Positions 8,467 to 16,680 of a DNA stretch of 64,000 nucleotides are shown piece after piece; the stretch's first letter is position 1; every line of letters begins with the position of its first letter. The notes under the pieces were generated by a model. It was not told where the DNA came from. It saw nothing but the letters and a program-made list of their open reading frames with translations, and searched no databases. This DNA comes from UBA1351 sp963677885 (GTDB lineage Bacteria > Bacillota > Clostridia > Lachnospirales > Vallitaleaceae), in assembly GCA_963677885.1 (NCBI GenBank), contig OY782500.1:2790001-2854000 (forward strand), in the 5' to 3' direction. Position numbers and translations under genes: made by a program.

Positions 8467-9588
8467 ATGAAGAAGGTATTATCAATTTTAATGGCAATGG
8501 TATTGGTTTTTTCACTGGCTGCATGTGCTGGTGATGAGGAAACAACAACATCTACAGATTCAACATCGACAGAAAGTAAGGATACTGCATCAGAAGAAAA
8601 AGGTTTGGTAGGTATTGCAATGCCAACGAAATCATCAGCCCGTTGGATCAGCGATGGTGAAACAATGAAGTCTGAATTTGAAAAACTTGGATATGACGTT
8701 GAACTTCAATATGCTGAAGATGATATTACAAACCAGGTTAACCAAATTGAAAACATGATTACAAAAGGTGCAAAAGTTTTGGTTATTGCTCCTATCGATA
8801 ACAAGTCCATGACTGATGTTCTTGCAAAAGCCAATGATCTTGGAATCAAGACTATCTCTTATGACCGTTTGATTCTTGACAGTGAATATGTAAGTTACTA
8901 CGCTACATTCGATAACTTCGGTGTTGGTGTTCTTATGGGTACTGCAATTATTGAAGGCCTTGATCTTGAAAACCAGGCTGGACCATTTAATGTTGAATTG
9001 TTCGCAGGTTCTCCTGATGACAACAACTCCATCTTCTTCTTCAATGGCGCTATGAGCGTATTGAATGATTACATCGCTTCCGGTAAATTAGTTGTTCAAT
9101 CCGGACAAACTGATTTTGAACAGGTTGCAACTCTTCGTTGGGACGGACAAGTTGCTCAACAAAGAATGGAAAACCTATTAACCGCTCACTATTCAAGTGG
9201 CGAAACTGTTGATGCTGTATTATCACCATATGACGGATTGTCAATCGGTATTATTTCAGCTCTTAAATCCAATGGTTATACTCTTGAAGATATGCCTTAC
9301 GTAACCGGTCAAGATGCTGAGCAGGCTTCTGTTCAAGCAATTATCGACGGATGGCAGTCACAAACAGTTTTCAAAGATACAAGAACTCTTGCAAAAGTTG
9401 CAGTTGATATGACTGAAGCAATTCTTTCAGGCGGCGAGCCAGAAGTTAATGATACTTCAACTTATGATAACGGTGTTAGAATCGTTCCTTCATACCTCTT
9501 GATTCCTATCAGTGTTGATATTGATAACTGGGAAGAAGAGTTAGTAGGATCCGGTTACTGGTCACTTGATGACTTTGATTTGAAATAA
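8467..9588 (+). CDS. chvE: Multiple-monosaccharide-binding lipoprotein ChvE
   Basis: A 373-residue lipoprotein (lipobox LAACAG, Cys20) with a short Ser/Thr-rich linker (residues 22-45) and a type 1 periplasmic-binding domain very close to ChvE: GIAMPTKSSARWI, QYAEDD, SYYATFDNFGVGVL, GSPDDNNS, SPYDGLSIGIISALK. It captures pentoses and hexoses outside the cell for the GguA/GguB importer encoded directly downstream. AGGAGGG precedes the ATG. Preferred codons such as GTT, GAA and CAA look more uniform than in the neighbours, which fits high expression. A hairpin after the stop probably keeps its transcript more abundant than the importer genes. Confidence 0.92.
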   Translation: MKKVLSILMAMVLVFSLAACAGDEETTTSTDSTSTESKDTASEEKGLVGIAMPTKSSARWISDGETMKSEFEKLGYDVELQYAEDDITNQVNQIENMITKGAKVLVIAPIDNKSMTDVLAKANDLGIKTISYDRLILDSEYVSYYATFDNFGVGVLMGTAIIEGLDLENQAGPFNVELFAGSPDDNNSIFFFNGAMSVLNDYIASGKLVVQSGQTDFEQVATLRWDGQVAQQRMENLLTAHYSSGETVDAVLSPYDGLSIGIISALKSNGYTLEDMPYVTGQDAEQASVQAIIDGWQSQTVFKDTRTLAKVAVDMTEAILSGGEPEVNDTSTYDNGVRIVPSYLLIPISVDIDNWEEELVGSGYWSLDDFDLK

Positions 9589-9605
9589 GAAACTGTAACA
9601 ATAAT

Positions 9606-9627
9606 GGGATAGCCGTCTGGCTATCCC
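9606..9627 (+). terminator. Intercistronic hairpin between chvE and gguA
   Basis: A 9-bp perfect stem (GGGATAGCC and GGCTATCCC) with loop GTCT and no T run. It is likely a partial terminator or an mRNA-stabilising hairpin rather than a full stop, as the ATPase gene follows with no promoter that I can see. Confidence 0.75.
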
Positions 9628-9652
9628 ATCCTATGACAAAAAGGTGAGTGCT

Positions 9653-11176
9653 ATGAATTATATTTTGGAAATGGATGATATAACGAAAGTTTTTCCCGGT
9701 GTCAAAGCTTTAGACCGCGTTAATATTAAGGTCAAAGAAGGGGAAATCCACGCCTTATGTGGTGAGAATGGCGCAGGAAAATCCACATTGATGAAGGTGC
9801 TTAGTGGTGTTTATCCTCATGGCACTTTTGAAGGCAATATTTATTTTAAAGGCGATCTATGCGATTTTAAAACCATTCGTGACAGTGAGAAGAAGGGTAT
9901 TGTTATTATTCACCAGGAATTGGCTTTAATACCTGAGTTATCAATTGCAGAAAACATTTTTTTAGGACATGAACGATTAAAGAATTCTTTTATAGACTGG
10001 GATACAACCTTTACAGAAGCAGCAAAACACATGAAAAAAGTTAAATTGAAAGAAAATCCGGCGACTCTGATTAGTGATATCGGAGTTGGTAAACAACAGC
10101 TGGTTGAAATAGCAAAAGCACTGGCAAAAGACGTACAGCTCCTTATTCTGGATGAGCCTACCAGCTCCCTGAATGAAGAGGATTCACAAAATCTTTTGGC
10201 CTTGATCGTAGAACTGAAGAAACAGGGAGTGACTTCCATTATGATCTCCCATAAACTCAATGAAATAGAACAGATTGCAGACTCCATCACCATCCTTCGA
10301 GATGGTAAGTCCATTGAAACCCTGGACATGGTGGAAGACGATGTCAACGAAGACCGAATCATTAAAAGTATGGTTGGTCGTGAACTGACCAATCTTTATC
10401 CAACCAGGGATGTTGAAGTTGGTGAGGTGAAGTTTGAAATTAAAAACTGGAATGTGGACCATGCCATATATCCACATCAGGTTGTCGATAATGTCAATAT
10501 GCATGTAAGAAAAGGTGAAGTGGTTGGTATTGCCGGACTGATTGGTGCCGGACGTACGGAGCTGGCTATGAGCGTTTTCGGTAGGTCCTATGGCCGAAAT
10601 ATTAGTGGAGAAACTTATTTTGAAGGTAAGAAGATCGATCTGAAAAGTATCCAGGATGCTATCGACCACAAAATTGCCTATGTTACAGAGGATAGGAAAA
10701 ACTATGGTCTCAACTTAATTGATTCCATAGCCAGAAATATTACCATTACCAAGTTGGATAAGATTCTTAAGTCAGGTATTATCGATGATGATAAAGAAAT
10801 CATGCAGACATCTGTTTTTAAGGAATCAATGAACATTAAATGCTCCAGTATTGAACAACATGCAGGTAACTTAAGTGGTGGAAACCAGCAGAAAGTTGTT
10901 CTCAGCAAATGGATTTTTACTGAACCGGAGGTACTGATACTGGATGAACCGACAAGAGGTATTGACGTCGGAGCCAAGTATGAAATCTATACCATTATCA
11001 ACCGATTGGTTGAAGAAGGTAAAAGCGTTATTCTTATATCGTCTGAACTACAGGAAGTTATTGCTATGAGTGACCGTATCTATGTTATGAATGAAGGTAT
11101 GATTACTGGTGAACTGAGTGCAGATGAGGCAACCCAGGAAAAAATCATGAAGTTTATCGTATCAAAGGATAATTAG
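9653..11176 (+). CDS. gguA: Sugar ABC transporter ATP-binding protein (GguA/MmsA type)
   Basis: A 507-residue double ATPase with two fused nucleotide-binding domains, typical of monosaccharide importers. Domain 1 has Walker A GENGAGKST (about 37-45), Walker B LLILDEPTSSL and the degenerate signature VGKQQLVEIAKAL. Domain 2 has a degenerate Walker A (GLIGAGRTEL), a canonical signature LSGGNQQKV and Walker B LILDEPTRGIDVGA. It powers uptake through GguB with ChvE as the binding protein. The GTG at 9644 lies inside the ribosome binding site AAGGTGAG, so the ATG at 9653 is the better start. Confidence 0.92.
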   Translation: MNYILEMDDITKVFPGVKALDRVNIKVKEGEIHALCGENGAGKSTLMKVLSGVYPHGTFEGNIYFKGDLCDFKTIRDSEKKGIVIIHQELALIPELSIAENIFLGHERLKNSFIDWDTTFTEAAKHMKKVKLKENPATLISDIGVGKQQLVEIAKALAKDVQLLILDEPTSSLNEEDSQNLLALIVELKKQGVTSIMISHKLNEIEQIADSITILRDGKSIETLDMVEDDVNEDRIIKSMVGRELTNLYPTRDVEVGEVKFEIKNWNVDHAIYPHQVVDNVNMHVRKGEVVGIAGLIGAGRTELAMSVFGRSYGRNISGETYFEGKKIDLKSIQDAIDHKIAYVTEDRKNYGLNLIDSIARNITITKLDKILKSGIIDDDKEIMQTSVFKESMNIKCSSIEQHAGNLSGGNQQKVVLSKWIFTEPEVLILDEPTRGIDVGAKYEIYTIINRLVEEGKSVILISSELQEVIAMSDRIYVMNEGMITGELSADEATQEKIMKFIVSKDN

Positions 11177-11195
11177 AAGTCAGGAGCGGATAGAG

Positions 11196-12359
11196 ATGAA
11201 TGAATTAAAACGATTAGTGAGAGACAACATTAGACAGTATGGTATGATTTTTGCCCTTGTTGCCATATTGATCTTCTTCAATTTTTACACCGGTGGTATT
11301 TCCATGACACCGCTGAACATTACCAACCTGGTACTGCAAAATGCTTACATTCTTGTTCTGGCCATTGGTATGTTGTTGGTTATCTTAACCGGAAACATTG
11401 ACCTTTCAGTCGGTTCTGTAGCAGCCCTTGTGGGAGCTGTCAGTGCCATCCTTATCAAAAAAATGGATGTCCACTGGATTATTGCATCAGCTGTTGGTTT
11501 ACTGTTAGGTGCGGCTATTGGCGCCTTCCAGGGATACTGGATCGCCTACGCCAAGATTCCTGCCTTTATCGTAACCCTTGCAGGTATGCTTCTCTTTAGA
11601 GGTTTGACTTTGGTAGCCCTTGGTGGCCAGACTATTGGACCCTTTCCTGAAGCCTTTAACCTGATTAGTGCAGGTTTTGTACCTGACGTAGCAGATGCAC
11701 CTCTACATATCGTCACTGTGCTTGTAGGTGTCATTGGATCCTTGGTTTATATTTATTCAGTATTTAAATCAAGACGTAAGAAGATTAGGAATGAGTTCCA
11801 TGTTAACCCTTTATGGATTGATATACTGTCTACCGGTATTTTGCTTTTGGCGATTAATGCCTTTACCATTACCCTTGCAAGATATAAAGGCTTCCCTAAT
11901 ATATTTATTATCCTCTTTATACTGGTTGCAGCCTATACCTTTATTACCAAGAAAACCAAGTTCGGACGTCATGTCTACGCCCTTGGTGGTAACTACAACG
12001 CAGCTAAGCTTTCCGGTGTTCAGACGGAACGGACCATGTTAAAAGTTTATATGAACATGGGTATGATTGCAGCCCTTTCCGGTCTTCTCTATGCAGCCAG
12101 GTTAAATGCAGCGACACCAAAAGCCGGTAATCTTTTTGAGTTGGATGCTATTGCAGCCTGCTTCATTGGTGGAGCCAGTGCCAACGGTGGTGTAGGAACC
12201 ATTATCGGAGCTATCGTCGGTGGTCTTGTTATGGGTGTTATCAATAACGGTATGTCCCTTGCAGGTCTGTCTATTGACTGGCAGCAGGTAGTAAAAGGTG
12301 CTGTACTCCTATTAGCCGTATGGTTTGATATTGCAACTAAAAACCGTAGCAAAATGTAG
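11196..12359 (+). CDS. gguB: Sugar ABC transporter permease (GguB type)
   Basis: A 387-residue membrane protein of the BPD_transp_2 family with about ten hydrophobic segments. Family motifs are GNIDLSVGSVAALVGAVSA near residues 65-84 and ACFIGGASANGGVGTIIGA near 320-338. It forms the membrane channel of the importer with GguA and ChvE. It lies 19 bases after gguA with CAGGAG before the ATG, and is followed by a terminator. Confidence 0.92.
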   Translation: MNELKRLVRDNIRQYGMIFALVAILIFFNFYTGGISMTPLNITNLVLQNAYILVLAIGMLLVILTGNIDLSVGSVAALVGAVSAILIKKMDVHWIIASAVGLLLGAAIGAFQGYWIAYAKIPAFIVTLAGMLLFRGLTLVALGGQTIGPFPEAFNLISAGFVPDVADAPLHIVTVLVGVIGSLVYIYSVFKSRRKKIRNEFHVNPLWIDILSTGILLLAINAFTITLARYKGFPNIFIILFILVAAYTFITKKTKFGRHVYALGGNYNAAKLSGVQTERTMLKVYMNMGMIAALSGLLYAARLNAATPKAGNLFELDAIAACFIGGASANGGVGTIIGAIVGGLVMGVINNGMSLAGLSIDWQQVVKGAVLLLAVWFDIATKNRSKM

Positions 12360-12482
12360 ACCGTTAAAGACTGATCTTCCATAAGATAAGCAAAATAATA
12401 TATGTACCCCCCCTCACATATTAACCCCAATGCAATATGTGAAGCCCTAATAAATAACTTCCCTAATGAATGTTGCAAGATG

Positions 12483-12523
12483 AAGGTGTCGGACTTATGT
12501 GAGTCAGACGCCTTTCTCTTTCT
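12483..12523 (+). terminator. Terminator after the chvE-gguA-gguB operon
   Basis: A long stem with few mismatches (AAGGTGTCgGACT and GAGTCaGACGCCTT, 12483-12514) followed by the pyrimidine tail TCTCTTTCT. Confidence 0.8.
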
Positions 12524-12560
12524 ATTAAAATGGAGGACTGTCAATTTCAAAGGACCCATC

Positions 12561-12589
12561 TTGTTAATAAAAGTTTGATTTGATATGAT
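12561..12589 (+). promoter_or_regulatory. Promoter of the four-gene sensor operon
   Basis: TTGTTA (12561-12566), 17 bases, then an extended -10, TGA-TATGAT (12584-12589). It implies a 5' leader of only about 15 bases before the GTG start. No AraR operator is visible here. Confidence 0.7.
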
Positions 12590-12609
12590 GTAGGAAAGGA
12601 GGTGTCATC

Positions 12610-13638
12610 GTGGTGAAGAAAATATGGTTTGTTCTCGTTATTGCCTGTTTAATTGGCTCCCTGTTTTTGCCAGGAATATTTTTTGACGGTGATACCGAGA
12701 GTGGAAATCTGTCAGAGGTCCAGTCAACTAAGGGTTTGGTTATTGCCGGTATATACCGTAATGGATCGGCAGTTGAGTTTATTGAAGAAGGTATTTCAAC
12801 AAAGGAGAAATTGGAAGAAGCCGGAATTACAGATTTTATCTATATGGACTGTAAACGGGATCCTGGTTTATATATGAAAAGTGTTATGACTATGATTGAG
12901 GAAGATGTGGATGGAATGATTCTGTCACAGCCTTTTACCGGCCAGTTAAGGGAGATTGACCGACTTCTTGAAGAGGCGGATATACCCTATGTCATTGCTG
13001 ATTTAAGTCTGGAGGGCGATGACGATGGCTTGTCTGAGAAAATTGAGGCCTCAACTGTTAATGTTGATGACTATGCGGCAGGCCATATGACAGGAGACTG
13101 GATGGCCAACTACACCATTAAAAACGGTTTGATTGATAATGAAACAGTAGGTTTACTTTTTCTGAGTCAGGATAATCTGGCCAATATGATGACCAGAAAA
13201 GAAGGTCAAATGAACCGTTTTCAGGAAATGATTCCTTACTTTGATTCTTCTTTCATTTTTGAGTCCACCTTTGACGGTACTGTTGAGGACAGTCTGGATA
13301 AAACGACAGGTATTATTGTCAATAGTCTACAGGTATCTTATTGGCTGGTTTTGGCTACCTCTGATGAAGGGGCCATAGGTGCTGTTAGAAGCCTGGAGCA
13401 GCTGGGAATGGATGGTAAGGCAGCGGTTGTTTCCATCGGTGGAAACCTGGCAGTTAATGAGTTTAAGAAAGAGTATTCTGCCCTTAAAAGTTCAGGGTAT
13501 TATGCCTCAACCTTGATTGGAAGCCAAGCCGCTGACAAGTTATTGGAAGTAATGAAGGGAGATAAACAAACCAGCTCTACTTCATTTAATACTGTGATTA
13601 TCACAAGGGACAACTATTTGGAATATGTTGCTGATTAA
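12610..13638 (+). CDS. Membrane-anchored sugar-binding sensor protein (PBP type 1)
   Basis: A 342-residue protein with one N-terminal membrane helix (about residues 4-26) but no lipobox, then a type 1 periplasmic sugar-binding domain (VIAGIYRNGSAVEFIEEGI, DVDGMILSQPF, ATSDEGAIGAVRSLEQLG). It resembles anchored binding proteins such as XylFII that hand ligand information to a LytS-type kinase. Its operon with a kinase and response regulator supports a sensing rather than transport role. The start is GTG (12610 or 12613) after AAAGGAGGT. A ligand among arabinose-type sugars is inferred only from the surrounding AraR genes. Confidence 0.8.
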   Translation: MVKKIWFVLVIACLIGSLFLPGIFFDGDTESGNLSEVQSTKGLVIAGIYRNGSAVEFIEEGISTKEKLEEAGITDFIYMDCKRDPGLYMKSVMTMIEEDVDGMILSQPFTGQLREIDRLLEEADIPYVIADLSLEGDDDGLSEKIEASTVNVDDYAAGHMTGDWMANYTIKNGLIDNETVGLLFLSQDNLANMMTRKEGQMNRFQEMIPYFDSSFIFESTFDGTVEDSLDKTTGIIVNSLQVSYWLVLATSDEGAIGAVRSLEQLGMDGKAAVVSIGGNLAVNEFKKEYSALKSSGYYASTLIGSQAADKLLEVMKGDKQTSSTSFNTVIITRDNYLEYVAD

Positions 13639-13711
13639 GGTTTTTACTGGCTGGAATATAACCTGAATGTTGGCCGACGGATAAAAGTTGCCTTGCAACC
13701 TGGGAGTTATG

Positions 13712-15451
13712 ATGAAACGATTGATTACCTTTTACATTAACAGACCCATACAGCAAAAACTAATGATCGTCATGTTAATTGTACTGGCACTTACGGTGAC
13801 AGTTCTTAGTTTGTCCAATATTACAGTTCTCAACCGGTCCTTTAGTGAGGTAACCAATGAACAGACCGTTGAAATGGCAGGTCAGGTAACCCTCAGAATT
13901 GAGAATTTTATACTGGATACCAACCAGTTGATTGATTATATTGTAAGTGAACCTATTATGGATCGTTTTAAGGAAGGGGATTTAAGCGGGGCTGAGGAAG
14001 AAGACCTCCTTTTTGCCCTTAACCGGTATTCATCAAATAATAAAGATATTGCCGGCATCCTGATTGTTGATAAGCAGGGACTTATGTACTCGGGTTCCAT
14101 GGAGACCATTGATAATAAGCCATTGACCTTTGAATCCTGGTATATTGAGTCATCTGCAGCTCCCGATGATTTCCAGGTTTTTTCAAGACCAATTGGTCGA
14201 AATATCACCTCTTTTTATGACTCTTATAAGGCAGATAACATTATATCTGTAACGAAGGCCATTGTGGATGACCAGGGTACTGTTGCCGGAGTTATCCTCA
14301 TTGATATGAAGTTGGATGAGATTGAGTCCATTATAAACAGCGCCAATTTATCAGACTCAGGATTTTTGTATATCGCAGATAAAAATGGAGATGTGGTCTA
14401 TGGACCGGTTAATGACATTATTTACAGGATTCATCAATCCATGCTAAGTGACAGCCGTTTGGTGGATATAAGGGGAAAGACTTATCAAATCATGGAACAA
14501 AATACAGGGATAAAACAGTGGAAGATTGTTGGTGTTTTCCCTCAGGATGTGACCATGCGGATTATTGCAGAGGTTATTTCCTATTTTATCATATTCGCCC
14601 TAATCATTCTTTTTATAGCAGTTATCTTTTTGAGTCGGTTGACAAAGGCCATTACAAAACCCATTGGAGAGTTGAAAGGTCTTATGGAAGAGGCTGAAAA
14701 AGGTCGCCTGGATGTTCGGTTTGAAAGTGAATATGACGACGAAGTCTCAAGACTTGGAGGTAGTTTCAACTCCATGATTGAGTCTATTGACCGTTTACTT
14801 AAACTGGTCTACTCCGAGCAGAAAGCCAAGAGGGAGGCGGAACTTAAGGCCTTTCAGGCCCAGATTAAGCCTCACTTTCTCTATAATACCCTGGATACCA
14901 TAAACTGGATGGCTATGGAATATGAAGCGGATGATATTGTTGAGGTTATCCAGTCCCTGACTAACCTTTTCAGGATTAGTTTAAGTAAGGGTAATGAGAT
15001 TATTTCACTGAGGAATGAGATGCTTCATGTGGCCTCTTATCTGACCATACAAAAGGTTCGTTATGAAGACCAGTTTGATTATGCCATTGACTGGGACATG
15101 AACCTGGGTGAACTTCAGGTCGTAAAGTTAATCATTCAACCCATTGTAGAGAACGCCATTTATCATGGGATCAAGGGGTCCAAGCAAACGGAATTTATTC
15201 GTATTTCAGTAAAGGCGGAAGAAGATCTCATCATAAAGGTAGAAGACAGTGGAAGCGGAATGAGTCAGGAAATGGTCGATTATTTTAACAGTGTCTTTAA
15301 TCGAACCATCGATAAAAAAGATACGACAGGCATTGGACTCATTAACGTCAATGAACGAATTAAGATGAATTATGGTGATGCCTATGGTTTATCTTTAACC
15401 AGTGAGCTGGATAAAGGAACGACAGTTATTATACGACATCCAATAAAGTAA
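13712..15451 (+). CDS. Sensor histidine kinase (YesM/LytS-like, His_kinase family)
   Basis: A 579-residue membrane kinase. It has a membrane helix near residues 12-34, an extracellular sensing region of about 250 residues that looks Cache-like, a second helix near 290-312 and a HAMP linker. The kinase core has its phosphorylated histidine at about His388 (KPHFLYNTLD), followed by an HATPase domain (QPIVENAIYHGIKG, DSGSGM, GIGLINVNERI). It should phosphorylate the response regulator encoded 14 bases downstream. Of the start codons 13709 and 13712, the second is better placed after GGGAG. The flanking binding-protein genes suggest that it reads sugar occupancy through them. Confidence 0.9.
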   Translation: MKRLITFYINRPIQQKLMIVMLIVLALTVTVLSLSNITVLNRSFSEVTNEQTVEMAGQVTLRIENFILDTNQLIDYIVSEPIMDRFKEGDLSGAEEEDLLFALNRYSSNNKDIAGILIVDKQGLMYSGSMETIDNKPLTFESWYIESSAAPDDFQVFSRPIGRNITSFYDSYKADNIISVTKAIVDDQGTVAGVILIDMKLDEIESIINSANLSDSGFLYIADKNGDVVYGPVNDIIYRIHQSMLSDSRLVDIRGKTYQIMEQNTGIKQWKIVGVFPQDVTMRIIAEVISYFIIFALIILFIAVIFLSRLTKAITKPIGELKGLMEEAEKGRLDVRFESEYDDEVSRLGGSFNSMIESIDRLLKLVYSEQKAKREAELKAFQAQIKPHFLYNTLDTINWMAMEYEADDIVEVIQSLTNLFRISLSKGNEIISLRNEMLHVASYLTIQKVRYEDQFDYAIDWDMNLGELQVVKLIIQPIVENAIYHGIKGSKQTEFIRISVKAEEDLIIKVEDSGSGMSQEMVDYFNSVFNRTIDKKDTTGIGLINVNERIKMNYGDAYGLSLTSELDKGTTVIIRHPIK

Positions 15452-15465
15452 GTTGAGGTGAAGGC

Positions 15466-16680
15466 ATGTACAAGATTATTATTGCAGATGATGAACCCAA
15501 AATCAGAAGAGGTTTGAAAAACTTAAAATGGGATACACTGGGTATTGAAGTTGTGGGTGAAGCTTCCAACGGTCAAGAAGCCTTGGATCTGGTTAAGAAT
15601 CACAAGCCGGATATTGCACTTGTTGATATCAATATGCCAATTATGAACGGCTTGGAGTTGATACAGGCCATCAATAGTATGGATGCTTCCTGTATGGTCA
15701 TCATTATTTCCGGATATGATGAATTTGAATATGCCAGAGAAGCCATTAAACAAGGGGTTTTTGAGTATATTTTGAAGCCGGTGGATAGAAGAAAACTTTT
15801 TGAAATTATGGAGTCAGCTCTTGAAAGCCTGGATAACAAGTCCAAACAGGACCGTTTGATACAGTGGGCCAACAAACAGGTTGAACAGGAATCTGACCAA
15901 GTGGTGAAACAGTATTTCAAGAAGTGGATTGCCGGCACCTTCAATGATTATGAGATTGACCAGAATCAAGAAGTTTTGGGCTTGAATCTTCAGAAGATGA
16001 ACCGCTTGCTGATGATTAAGCTTTTATCGGTTCATGCTCTTGGCAGTGTAGAACTGGATCCCACCTTACAGGAGTTTTGTGTCATGAATATTGTCAACGA
16101 GACAATGGATGCTTTTAGTGAAAAAGTGGTAGTTGGTCTTGAACCTAACCTATATGTGGTGTGTTACAGGGTAGATGAAAGTGATGAACATAAGGGGTTA
16201 GAAATGTCTGCCATAGAAAACATTTCCGCCAATCTGACAGACTATCTTAGTTTACACTGCCTGATGGAAAGCCAGGAAAGTCATGGATTAAATCGAGATT
16301 TTGCCCACCTCTATCAAAAAGGTTTGAAGGCATTAAAGGAAATGGACCATTGTTCTCCTATTGTACAAATGGCTATGGAATATATTAACAACCATTATAG
16401 TCAAATGGATTTATCCATTGACCATGTAGCCAAGCATGTTAGGGTATCCACTTCTCATTTATCCAAACAGTTAAGGAAAGAATTAGGTGTCTCCTATACT
16501 GACTTGGCGACAAAAGTAAGAATTGAGGCGGCTGTCAAATTAATGAAGGATCCAATGCTGCGTATCTATGATATTGCAGAGATGGTTGGTTATTCGACTC
16601 AACACTATTTTAGCGCGGCCTTTAAAAAAGTCATGGGTGCTTCTCCTGCCAAGTATAGAAAGGACCATCACAATGGATAA
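15466..16680 (+). CDS. AraC-type response regulator (YesN-like)
   Basis: A 404-residue DNA-binding response regulator. The receiver domain covers residues 1-120 with acidic residues at Asp8-Asp9, the phosphorylated Asp54 in LVDINMP, and Lys near 105 in LKPVD. A middle region of unknown fold follows, then a C-terminal AraC double HTH (IYDIAEMVGYSTQHYFSAAFKKVMG). GAGGTGA precedes the ATG. It is the partner of the upstream kinase. The next gene starts inside its last codons with an 8-base overlap, so translation of the two is coupled. Confidence 0.92.
   Translation: MYKIIIADDEPKIRRGLKNLKWDTLGIEVVGEASNGQEALDLVKNHKPDIALVDINMPIMNGLELIQAINSMDASCMVIIISGYDEFEYAREAIKQGVFEYILKPVDRRKLFEIMESALESLDNKSKQDRLIQWANKQVEQESDQVVKQYFKKWIAGTFNDYEIDQNQEVLGLNLQKMNRLLMIKLLSVHALGSVELDPTLQEFCVMNIVNETMDAFSEKVVVGLEPNLYVVCYRVDESDEHKGLEMSAIENISANLTDYLSLHCLMESQESHGLNRDFAHLYQKGLKALKEMDHCSPIVQMAMEYINNHYSQMDLSIDHVAKHVRVSTSHLSKQLRKELGVSYTDLATKVRIEAAVKLMKDPMLRIYDIAEMVGYSTQHYFSAAFKKVMGASPAKYRKDHHNG

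Noticed and set aside
12089..12559. Open frame on the minus strand across the end of gguB and the gap
   Set aside because: It runs antisense through the permease and terminator, has no ribosome binding site and no recognisable family.
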